A stretch of 64,000 bases of DNA from Tous-C4FEB sp044356555 (GTDB taxonomy: Bacteria; Verrucomicrobiota; Verrucomicrobiia; Opitutales; Opitutaceae), in the NCBI GenBank assembly GCA_044356555.1, contig JBIKWB010000001.1, positions 243,114-307,113 of the forward strand, written 5' to 3'. A program made the translations under genes and the position numbers. Positions 1-7,818 of the stretch are shown here, piece after piece (the first letter of the stretch is position 1; each line of letters opens with the position of its first letter). The notes below the pieces were generated by a model. The model was not told the origin of the DNA and made no database searches. It saw nothing but the letters and a program-made list of their open reading frames with translations.

Positions 1-584
1 ACCCCGTAGGTTTTGTTGTTGGGCAAAGCCGCGCCCGGTGGTGCTTCAAAGATGAATTCCGGCGAGAGCACCACGCCGGCGACGCGAAAAATTTGCCGCC
101 GCCCGTAAAGCACGGCGGCGATCTCGTCGCCCGGTCGCAGGCGGTTGGCTTCGGCGAACGCCTCACCGGTGAGAATTTCACCCGATGATTCACGGCCCAC
201 GAGGATTCGTCCGCTGCGCAGATGAAGCCGGTTGAGCGTGAGTTCGCCTTGTTCGGGCAGCGAGAGGATCAATCCGGTCGCGGGTTCGAGCACGCCGGGC
301 AGATCGAGCGTCACGGGCAACGCGATTCCGGTCTGCACGGCCGCCACGCCGGGGATGGCCGACAGCTGCGCGGCGACGGCGTTGGGCGCGCGTTTCAGGC
401 GGGAGAACACATCGGCGAAACGGTTGTCGCGGTAGTAGTCCGCGCGCGTGGCGTCGAGCGAAGCGATCAGACTGCGGGTCATGATCATCATCGCCAGGCC
501 GCAGGCCATCACGAGTGCGACGGCGAACGCCTGCGACTTCAGCGCCTTGAGATCGCGGAGCAATTTTAGATCCAGCAGCGACAT
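1..584 (-). CDS. ABC transporter permease, FtsX/MacB type (3' end missing)
   Basis: This is the N-terminal 194 residues of a membrane permease whose C-terminus lies beyond the window edge. The first 40 residues contain a basic stretch (LLRDLKALKSQ) and one hydrophobic helix (AFAVALVMACGLAMMIM), as in FtsX/MacB-type permeases. A periplasmic domain follows, with the typical phrase RLKRAPNAVAAQLSAIPGVA at about residues 55-75. It starts 18 bp after the stop of the ATPase gene on the same strand, so the two form one transporter. Family knowledge suggests an exporter or lipoprotein-type mechanotransmitter rather than a nutrient importer. The substrate cannot be told from sequence. Confidence 0.85.
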   Translation of the reverse strand, partial: MSLLDLKLLRDLKALKSQAFAVALVMACGLAMMIMTRSLIASLDATRADYYRDNRFADVFSRLKRAPNAVAAQLSAIPGVAAVQTGIALPVTLDLPGVLEPATGLILSLPEQGELTLNRLHLRSGRILVGRESSGEILTGEAFAEANRLRPGDEIAAVLYGRRQIFRVAGVVLSPEFIFEAPPGAALPNNKTYG

Positions 585-602
585 GACGGGCAACGCGCGG
601 CG

Positions 603-1334
603 TTACCAAGCGAGACTCGAGGCGGCGGCGCGGGTGGCGTTGCGTTTTTCGCCGGTGATGTGCCCGTCGGAAAGCGTGAGGACCCGATCGGCCATGCCGG
701 CCATGACGGAGTTGTGCGTGATGATGAGGGTGAGCGTGCCCAGGTCGCGGTTGATCCGTTCGATCGCTTCCAGCACCGCCATGCCGGTGCGCACGTCGAG
801 TGCGCCGGTGGGCTCGTCGCACATCAGCACGGCGGGGCGCTTCGCGATGGCGCGGGCGATAGCCACACGTTGTTGCTCACCGCCGGAGAGCTGTGCGGGG
901 AAATGGTCCATGCGCGCGCCGAGACCCACGAGATGCAACGCCTCCTCGGGTGCCATCGGGTCGGCGGCGATTTCGGTGATGAGCGCGACATTCTCACGCG
1001 CCGTCAGGCTCGGGATGAGATTGTAGAATTGAAACACGAACCCGACCGCGTCGCGCCGGTAGCGGGTGAGCGAGGCTTCGTCGGCTCCACCCAGATCCCA
1101 ACCGCGATAGAGCAGGGTGCCGCTGGTGGGTGTGTCGAGGCCGCCAAGAAGATTCAACAAGGTGGACTTGCCGCTGCCGGAGGCCCCGAGCACCACCAAG
1201 AATTCGCCCGGGTGACAATCGAGCGTGATTCCGTCGAGCGCACAAACTTCGGCCTCGCCGGCACCGTAGATTTTTCTCAACGCGCGGGCGTGGAAAACCG
1301 GTGCGGTCGGATCGGCGTTTTCGATTTGGGCCAT
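603..1334 (-). CDS. ABC transporter ATP-binding protein (MacB/LolD-like)
   Basis: A 243-residue cytoplasmic ATPase. It has the Walker A motif GASGSGKST near residue 50, the signature LSGGEQQRVAIARA near 150, and Walker B followed by the family-typical CDEPTGALD. The switch histidine is in LTLIITHN. The DEPTGALD form and the short length are typical of the LolD/MacB/FtsE group, which works with FtsX-like permeases. That fits the permease gene directly downstream. The ATG at 1334 was chosen because the conserved region begins about 15 residues later. The tail NATRAAASSLAW is poorly conserved. Confidence 0.93.
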   Translation of the reverse strand: MAQIENADPTAPVFHARALRKIYGAGEAEVCALDGITLDCHPGEFLVVLGASGSGKSTLLNLLGGLDTPTSGTLLYRGWDLGGADEASLTRYRRDAVGFVFQFYNLIPSLTARENVALITEIAADPMAPEEALHLVGLGARMDHFPAQLSGGEQQRVAIARAIAKRPAVLMCDEPTGALDVRTGMAVLEAIERINRDLGTLTLIITHNSVMAGMADRVLTLSDGHITGEKRNATRAAASSLAW

Positions 1335-1485
1335 GGCGGACCGAGGCTCAACGGCGGCCTGCGGCCGGGCAATGGCATTTCAGTTCGACCGCCGGTTGGC
1401 GGAGTTCCGGAGGGGCGTCGCCCGACGATAACGGCGGTCGCGGTCGGGCCGAGCCCCTGCGGAAATGAGCCAGCCGGCCGGCGGC

Positions 1486-2897
1486 TCAGAAGAACGTGTA
1501 ATATTTGTTCTCCGCGAGGCGCTGGATCAGCAGCGCGAGCTCCATGGCGTGGTAGTCGCCCCACATCGAGGACTCTCCGCAGGGCACTTTTTGGCCTTTC
1601 GGAATGTGGTCCCAGCCATTGGGGCGGTGATAGACGCTGTGGAGCAGGAGGCCCTGGTGCTTTTTGTCGGTCGAGAGATAGGGCTCGGCGAAAAGCGTGT
1701 CGGCGATGGTGAGCCCGGCCTGGAAATACTTTTTGCCGGCGGCCTTCTCGCCGTTGGCGTCGAGCCAGCGACCGAGGCGGAGCATGCCTTGCGCGGCGAT
1801 GGCGGCGGCGGAGCTGTCGACGGGCTCGTGAGCGTTGAACGGATCGGCGGCGCGTTTCGTGAAGTCGCCGAGCTTATGCGTGTTGAGCGCGGCGCTGTCC
1901 CAATACGGGATGCCGTCTTTCGCGGAGTAGCCGTCGATGTAGTAGTCGCTCGTGGCCTTCGCCGTTTCGAGAAACAGATCGGTCACCGCGCGGCGGCCGC
2001 CCACGGCGTCGAGGTCGGTGCCTTTGACGGTGTCGAGGAACTCAAGCTGCTCGGCGTAACCGGTGATGATCCAGGCGGCACCGCGCGTCCAGGTCGTGAA
2101 CGGGGAGTAGCCTTGCTGCGAACTGGGGCAGCGGAACTGGCCGTCGTTGCGGTTGAACACGCTTTCATGCGCGACGCGGCCCCGCACGTCGTAGCTGTCG
2201 CGGCCCTGACCGAAGAACACATTGAAACGCGCGGTCGTGGCGGCGTGCTCGATGGCGCGATGCAAAAGATTCGTCGGCTTGTCGCCCTCACCCATGAGGA
2301 CGTGGCCGAGTTGATGGGCGACCACGAGCGACCGCATCGAGCGGATGGTGTCGGCAAAGAGCGATTGCGGGCCGTTGAACGAATAGACATATCCGCTCGG
2401 CGCGACGCCGGCGGCGCCCGGGACGGGCGACCACGGTTGTTTATATTGGGTGGTGGCGTAGCGCGCGGCTTGGACGGCGCCCGAGGTCTTGAGCGCCACC
2501 TCGGTGTAGTCGAGTTCGGCTTGGTTGAAGCGGGTTTTCCCCTCGAGCATGAGCCGGCGTTGGTTGCCGTAGGTGGAGACGTTGTTGAACCCGTGGTCGT
2601 GCACGCCGACGTGTGAGACGTGCGAGGCCATGTGGCGCACGGTTTTCACGCGCCCGCGCTCGAGCATCGCGGTGTCGCCGGTGGCGTCGTAGTGGAGGAA
2701 CGCCATGCCGAATTGGAAGCCTTGGGTCCACTCGGTCCAACCGCGCGAGCTGTATTTGCCCGCGACGGTGAAGACCGGCGTGCCCTTGCTCGGGTCCCAG
2801 GCGGCGTCGAGGGCGCGGATTTTTTCGCCGGCGAGTTCGAACACGCGGGCAGTTTTCTTCGAGAGTTTGGCCGGGGTGAGGGAGGCGTTGATTTTCA
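1486..2897 (-). CDS. Glycoside hydrolase family 88 (unsaturated glucuronyl hydrolase)
   Basis: A protein of about 470 residues with the alpha/alpha-barrel motifs of GH88: WTEWTQGFQFGMAFLHYDAT near the N-terminus, HDHGFNNVSTYGNQRRL, WTRGAAWIITGYAEQ, and DSSAAAIAAQGMLRLG followed by WGDYHAMELALL at the C-terminus. Family members remove the 4,5-unsaturated uronic acid that polysaccharide lyases leave at oligosaccharide ends. No signal peptide follows the chosen ATG at 2897, so a cytoplasmic site is likely. In-frame starts further upstream exist (for example 2909) but add no conserved sequence. It stands alone, with no lyase or transporter next to it. The exact substrate (pectin, glycosaminoglycan or ulvan type) is unknown. 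Confidence 0.85.
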
Positions 2898-3003
2898 TGA
2901 AGGAAGACATGCAAGAAACCATGAACCGGGCCGACTGCACGAATGTTTTTTCCCTTCCGCGCCGAGCTTGCAGGTCCGGGTGCGTCGGAGTGAGCATCCG
3001 GCC

Positions 3004-3585
3004 ATGCCTTCGCTGCTCGAAGAGTTTGTCCGAGCGTTTATTCCGCTTTTTGTCGCGATCGACCCGATCGGTTTGGCGGCCGTGTTTTTGGCGTTGGGGC
3101 AGGGCACGCCGCCGGATTTGCGCCGGCGGATCGCGCGTCAGGCCACGTGGACCGGGGGCGGGGTGGCGCTGCTCTTTCTGTTTTTAGGCCAGTCGATCTT
3201 TGCCGCGATCGGCATCACCACGAGCGATTTTCAAATCGCGGGAGGGCTCATTCTGTTTATCCTCGCGGCGCGCGATCTCCTTCATTCGGCGGCCGAGGCG
3301 CCGCCGAAGCTCGCCGACGATTTTGGGGTGGTTCCGCTGGGAATGCCGCTGATTGCCGGCCCGGCCTCGATCACCACGCTCATCGTTATCGCGCAGTCGG
3401 TGGGTTACCTGATCGCGCTCGCGGCGCTCGCGGCAAATCTGCTGCTGGTGGTGTTGGCCTTCGCCTACAGCGACCGGCTTGAAAAAATGATCGGCGCGAC
3501 GGGTCTGCGGGCGATTTCCAAAATCATCTCCATGCTGCTCGCCGCCATTGCGGTGAACATGATCCGCAAAGGCTGGGCCGGTTAA
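3004..3585 (+). CDS. MarC family integral membrane protein
   Basis: A 193-residue membrane protein with about six hydrophobic helices. The N-terminus FIPLFVAIDPIGLAAVFLAL and the middle segment PLGMPLIAGPASITTLIV are the conserved MarC/UPF0056 blocks. MarC was first linked to multiple antibiotic resistance, but its function is not established, so only the family name is safe. Its last 4 bp overlap, tail to tail, the end of the convergent cstA-like gene. The ATG at 3004 begins directly at the first helix. Confidence 0.88.
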   Translation: MPSLLEEFVRAFIPLFVAIDPIGLAAVFLALGQGTPPDLRRRIARQATWTGGGVALLFLFLGQSIFAAIGITTSDFQIAGGLILFILAARDLLHSAAEAPPKLADDFGVVPLGMPLIAGPASITTLIVIAQSVGYLIALAALAANLLLVVLAFAYSDRLEKMIGATGLRAISKIISMLLAAIAVNMIRKGWAG

Positions 3586-5312
3586 GCGGCCGCCGGAATT
3601 CGCGTCAGGCTGCGGCGCAGCACCAAGGTTTCGATCACGAGCCAGCTGGCCAGGATGATCAGCAACACCGCGATGCCCGCCTCAACATGGTGCACCACGG
3701 CGATCGGGGCGGTGCCGTTGATGCGCCCGAGGTGGGTCTTCAACATCAGGGCGAGGCTCCAGAGTGACATGGTGAGCATCAGTCCCGCCGGCACCAACGT
3801 GAACCAAGCCCCGCGACCTCTCCGGTAAAGCCAGACGGTGAGGCCGAGCAAGGTGAGGGCCGCAAGCAGTTGGTTGGAAGAACCGAAAAGTCCCCAGAAA
3901 ACGCGCCAGAGCGGTAGAACTTGGCCGTTGACCTCGGCGGGCGGCAGGAGCGCAAGCACGAGTGGCCCCGCCAAAGTCAGGCCGGTCGCGATCAGCGCTT
4001 TGCCCTGACCGGTCCAGCCCAGCAATTCCATCAAGACATAGCGCGCCAGCCGCGTGCAGGCGTCGAGGGTGTCAAAAATGAACGTCGCGAAGCAGAGCAG
4101 GGCGAAGCCGTGGGCGATATTGACGGGCAGCAGGCCGAAACTTGCATGATGCAGGAAGAGCGCGACACCGTTGGCAAAAATTGCGTCAGGCCGGCCCGAA
4201 GGAGCGGCCAAGATCATGACCGCGGCGAGGCTGATGCAGGCGAAAAACGCTTCCAGCAGCATCCCGCCATAGGCCACGGGCCGGGCGTCGGCAAAGCGGT
4301 TGAGTTGTTTCGCGGTCGTGCCGCTGGCGACGATCGCGTGAAACCCCGAGCACGCCCCGCAGGCGATCGTGATAAACAAAATCGGAAACAGCGGCGGCAG
4401 CGTCTCGCCGGGAGTGAAGAGCGGCCCGGAACCCCATGCCGGCGCGTTGATGGCGAGGTCACCGCTCAATCCGCCCACGATCACACCGACCACTCCGGCC
4501 ACGGCGATGATGTAGAGAAAATATCCGCCCAGCGCGCCGCGCGGTTGCATCAACAGCCACATGGGTGCGATCGCCGCGAAGAAACAGTAAGTGAGCAAAA
4601 TCACGTTCCACGCGGACATGGTGCGCATGCCCTCGGGCAACAGCGGGGCGAGGTCGAGCGGCAGCATCGGCCCGATCGCGATCGCGCCCAACACGAGCGG
4701 CAGGAACACCGCCTGCGCCCGGCCCTGGCTCCAGTTGCGTTTGCGCATCAGCCAACCCATCGCGAGGGCGAGGCCGAGGTATAACAACGATGAGGTCACG
4801 ACGGCAGGTCCCGGGGCCTCGCCTTGATTGGGGGCTGCCGCTTGGGTGAACGCCCCCGCGGTCACATCGGCAAAGGCTACGATCACGTAGACCAACGAAA
4901 TCCAAACGAACGCCAGAAATAACAGGTGGCAGCGCCGGTTCATGTGTTGCCGCACCACTTCGGCGATGGATTTTCCGCTGTGCCGCACCGAGGCGACGAG
5001 CGTGAAAAAATCGTGCACGCCGCCGATGAAGATCGAGCCCAGAATGATCCAAATCCACGCCGGCAGCCACCCGAACAACGTCGCGGCCAAAATCGGACCG
5101 ACAATCGGACCGGCGGCGGCGATCGCGGAAAAGTGCTGCGGCAACAACCAACTCCAACGGGCCGGCTCGTAGTCGAGGCCGTCGCGCTGGGTATGGGCCG
5201 GCGTCGGGGATTCGTCGCCGATCCCGGCGGCCTTGAAAAGCAACCGGCCCATCCAGCGATAGGCGAGGCCGAGAATCACCGCCGAAACGGCGAGAAAAAG
5301 AATGAGCGACAT
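3582..5312 (-). CDS. cstA: Carbon starvation protein CstA family transporter
   Basis: A 576-residue polytopic membrane protein. The N-terminal block has a first helix and then YEPARWSWLLPQHFSAIAAA, followed by GPIVGPILAATLFGWLPA and FIGGVHDFFTLVASVRHSGK. These are hallmark CstA sequences. A later block, TIACGACSGFHAIVASGTT, is also conserved. CstA/BtsT members take up peptides or pyruvate, pyruvate being the best established substrate. The protein is shorter than E. coli CstA (about 700 residues), as in many non-enteric homologues. ATG 5312 was preferred over longer in-frame extensions because it begins immediately before the first membrane segment. Confidence 0.9.
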   Translation of the reverse strand: MSLILFLAVSAVILGLAYRWMGRLLFKAAGIGDESPTPAHTQRDGLDYEPARWSWLLPQHFSAIAAAGPIVGPILAATLFGWLPAWIWIILGSIFIGGVHDFFTLVASVRHSGKSIAEVVRQHMNRRCHLLFLAFVWISLVYVIVAFADVTAGAFTQAAAPNQGEAPGPAVVTSSLLYLGLALAMGWLMRKRNWSQGRAQAVFLPLVLGAIAIGPMLPLDLAPLLPEGMRTMSAWNVILLTYCFFAAIAPMWLLMQPRGALGGYFLYIIAVAGVVGVIVGGLSGDLAINAPAWGSGPLFTPGETLPPLFPILFITIACGACSGFHAIVASGTTAKQLNRFADARPVAYGGMLLEAFFACISLAAVMILAAPSGRPDAIFANGVALFLHHASFGLLPVNIAHGFALLCFATFIFDTLDACTRLARYVLMELLGWTGQGKALIATGLTLAGPLVLALLPPAEVNGQVLPLWRVFWGLFGSSNQLLAALTLLGLTVWLYRRGRGAWFTLVPAGLMLTMSLWSLALMLKTHLGRINGTAPIAVVHHVEAGIAVLLIILASWLVIETLVLRRSLTRIPAAA

Positions 5313-5436
5313 AGGGGCAGGGGAGGAGGGGCAGGGGAGGGGGAGCGACCGAAGTAAGGCCGTCCATCGGGGCGGATGATTCGCGTTTCGGCAAGAGTGC
5401 TGTGGCGCGGAGCAGGTTCGTGGTGACGACGGCCGT

Positions 5437-6303
5437 TTAACCAGCCCCGCCGCGTTGCCGCACCGCTTCAAACAGCGTGATGATCGTCGCCATCGCGACG
5501 TTCAACGAATCCGCCTGACCCGCCATCGGGATGCGCACCGGCGTATCGCAGTTTTCCAGCCAAAATTTGCTTAGCCCGTATTGCTCGCTGCCCATCACCA
5601 CCGCGAGCGGCCCGCGCAGATCGACCGCCGAGTAGATTTTCTCCGCCGCCGGCGTTGTCGCCACGGAACGCACTCCCTTTTCCCGCAACCACGCGTGCAC
5701 CCGCGTGCTTTCTTCGACGACCAACGGCACGGAAAACAACACGCCGGTCGAGGCCCGCACCACATTGGGGTTAAAAATATCCGTCACCGGGTCGCACACG
5801 ATCACCGCGTCGCATCCCGCGGCATCCGCGCTGCGCAGAATCGTTCCCAGATTGCCCGGCTTCTCGATTGCCTCGACGACGAGCAAAAACGGGGCCTTGG
5901 CGGTTTTCCCCGCAGGACCGCCCGCCGCTCGGTCTCTCTCGGCTCCAAACAGATGATCCAAATCGCCGAGCGCCCGCCGCCATTGCGGCGCCACCGCCAG
6001 CAAGCCATCCGGCCGCTCGCGATACGCGACTTTGGCGAAGACATCCTTCGTCAATTCGCACGCCGTCGCCCCCGCGGCCTGGGCTTGGGCGATCAACGCC
6101 GGTTCGTTTTCACCCAGAAACCAGTCGGGCGAAAAATAGATTTCCTGCAAGGCGACGCCCTTCTCCAGCGCCCGCCGAATCTCCCGATAGCCTTCGACCA
6201 AAAACACCCCGGCCTCATCGCGCGGCCGTCGGTCGCGCAACTTCACGAGCTGCTTTACGCGCGGATTCTGAAGACTGGTGATTTTTTCGATCGTTGGGCC
6301 CAC
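5437..6303 (-). CDS. TrmH/SpoU family RNA 2'-O-methyltransferase
   Basis: A 288-residue protein with an N-terminal substrate-binding domain (ITSLQNPRVKQLVKLRDRRP, then GVFLVEGYREIRRALEKG) and a C-terminal SPOUT knot. The knot contains the three conserved motifs: KPGNLGTILRSADAAG near residue 150, VMGSEQYGLS near 235, and VRIPMAGQADSLNVAMA near 255. It probably methylates a ribose in rRNA or tRNA; the target is unknown. No ATG is available near the conserved start, and the GTG at 6303 is used. That GTG lies inside a palindromic repeat shared with the divergent gene. Confidence 0.9.
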   Translation of the reverse strand: MGPTIEKITSLQNPRVKQLVKLRDRRPRDEAGVFLVEGYREIRRALEKGVALQEIYFSPDWFLGENEPALIAQAQAAGATACELTKDVFAKVAYRERPDGLLAVAPQWRRALGDLDHLFGAERDRAAGGPAGKTAKAPFLLVVEAIEKPGNLGTILRSADAAGCDAVIVCDPVTDIFNPNVVRASTGVLFSVPLVVEESTRVHAWLREKGVRSVATTPAAEKIYSAVDLRGPLAVVMGSEQYGLSKFWLENCDTPVRIPMAGQADSLNVAMATIITLFEAVRQRGGAG

Positions 6304-6392
6304 GGATTACACGGAACACACGGAATCGGAAAAAATACAGAATCCTTTTCTTGGTCTCGTCGGTTTCCGTGTATTCCGTGTGTTCCGTGGGC
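6298..6392. repeat. Long inverted repeat between divergent genes (CACGGA/TCCGTG type)
   Basis: The left arm begins GCCCACGGATTACACGGAAC and the right arm ends GTGTTCCGTGGGC, with about 45 bp of AT-richer loop between. The arms carry repeated CACGGA or TCCGTG units. Such arms translate into spurious peptides like ITRNTRNRKK in several frames, which is why they are easily mistaken for coding sequence. The GTG start of each flanking methyltransferase is the same triplet in the mirrored arms (6301-6303 and 6387-6389). Related but diverged elements lie at 25631 and 28214. Confidence 0.85.
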
Positions 6393-7691
6393 AAGAAATC
6401 CAAATCCAACGACCTCCCGTTCCCGTATCACACCGAACTCGAACTCGAGATCGTCACGCTCACCAACCACGGCGTCGGCCTCGCCCGCGTCCCGCTTCCG
6501 GCCCAACCCGGCACCCAACTCCCGCAATCCGAAACTGCGCCCGTCGCGGGCTCTTGGGTGGTCATGATCCCGTTCTGCCTTCCCGGCGAACGCGTTCGCG
6601 CCCGCATTTTTCGTAACCATAAAAACTACTCCGAGGCCGATCTCGTATCCGTCCTGACCCCGTCACCCCACCGCATCGCGCCCGTTTGCCCGCTGTTTGC
6701 CCGCTGCGGCGGCTGCCAATACCAACACTTCGCTTACTCCGAACAACTCGTTTGGAAACAACGTCAGGTCGCCGAGCTCCTTCAGCACATGGCCGGCGTC
6801 ATTTACGCGGTAAACCCCGTCATCGGCTCGCCCAAACCCTACGGCTACCGCTCGAAGATTACCCCGCATTTTAATCCGCCGCGCGACCCCGCCACGCCGC
6901 CGCCCATCGGTTTCCTCCGCCAGGGCACGCGCTTTGACATCATCGACGTCCCCCGCTGCGACATCGCGACCGAGGCCATCAACGAAAAGCTTCCGTCCGC
7001 CCGCGCTGCCGTCCACGCCCGCGCCGCCAACGGCGATTACACCCGCGGCTCTACCCTTCTCCTCCGCGACGCCGGCGGCCAAGTCACCACCGATTACGAA
7101 GCGACCATCACGGAAACGGTCGGCGACCTGAAACTCCGCTTTCTCGCCCGCGATTTCTTCCAGAATAACCCATTTATACTCCCCGCGTTCACCGCCTATG
7201 TCCGCCGCCAAGCCGCCGCGACCGGCGCGCGGTTCCTCGTGGACGCCTACTGCGGCAGCGGCCTGTTCGCTCTGAGCGCGGCCCCGGCTTTCGAACGCGT
7301 CGCCGGCATCGAGCTCAGCGAATCCTCCATCCGCTTCGCCCGCCAAAACGCCGCCGCCAACGCCATCGCTAACGTCTCCTTCCAATCGGGCGACGCCGCC
7401 ACGATTTTTGCGGGCCTCGACCCGATTTTTGCGCCGGCCGAGACCGCCGTCATCATCGACCCGCCGCGCAAAGGCTGTGACGAGTCCTTTCTCGCCCAAC
7501 TCTTTGCCTTCGCCCCCCGCACGGTCGTTTACGTTTCATGCGACCCCGCGACCCAAATGCGCGACCTCAAAGGTTTTCTCGCCGCCGGCTATAGTTTGAA
7601 GGATGTCCAACCCTTCGACCTCTTCCCGCAGACGCGGCATCTTGAGTGCGTGATCACTTTGGTGAAGACACCGGCACCTGCAGCGAGCTAG
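6387..7691 (+). CDS. RNA (uracil-5-)-methyltransferase, TrmA/RumA/RlmD family
   Basis: A 434-residue SAM-dependent enzyme that forms 5-methyluridine in 23S rRNA or tRNA. An N-terminal TRAM-like domain is followed by CPLFARCGGCQY (cysteine spacing C-x5-C-x2-C, the iron-sulfur site; RCDIATEA may give the fourth cysteine). The methyltransferase fold shows DAYCGSGLFALSAA for SAM binding. The nucleophile and general base regions are IIDPPRKGCDESF, VYVSCDPAT and a C-terminal HLECVITLV. The start is GTG at 6387 inside the palindromic repeat. A longer reading from 6294 would translate the repeat and is unlikely to be real. Confidence 0.92.
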   Translation: MGKKSKSNDLPFPYHTELELEIVTLTNHGVGLARVPLPAQPGTQLPQSETAPVAGSWVVMIPFCLPGERVRARIFRNHKNYSEADLVSVLTPSPHRIAPVCPLFARCGGCQYQHFAYSEQLVWKQRQVAELLQHMAGVIYAVNPVIGSPKPYGYRSKITPHFNPPRDPATPPPIGFLRQGTRFDIIDVPRCDIATEAINEKLPSARAAVHARAANGDYTRGSTLLLRDAGGQVTTDYEATITETVGDLKLRFLARDFFQNNPFILPAFTAYVRRQAAATGARFLVDAYCGSGLFALSAAPAFERVAGIELSESSIRFARQNAAANAIANVSFQSGDAATIFAGLDPIFAPAETAVIIDPPRKGCDESFLAQLFAFAPRTVVYVSCDPATQMRDLKGFLAAGYSLKDVQPFDLFPQTRHLECVITLVKTPAPAAS

Positions 7692-7818
7692 TACGGCTCT
7701 TTGGCTGACGGCCTTTTCCGGGTTCGCCGGTGCTGCTGGGGCAACGAGCGGTGATCATGGCGATGGTCAGGTAGCGCCTCCGCGCTCTCCCGACCATCCC
7801 AGGTCACTTTCTTAGACC

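Noticed and set aside
4170..4180. TTGGCAAAAATTG inside the cstA-like gene as another AraC operator
   Set aside because: It lies within coding sequence and lacks the right half-site and TTTAAC centre.
6296..6620. Peptides such as MGPRITRNTRNRKK or LPTEHTEYTETDETKK at the gene starts
   Set aside because: They are translations of the palindromic repeat in various frames, not conserved protein sequence.
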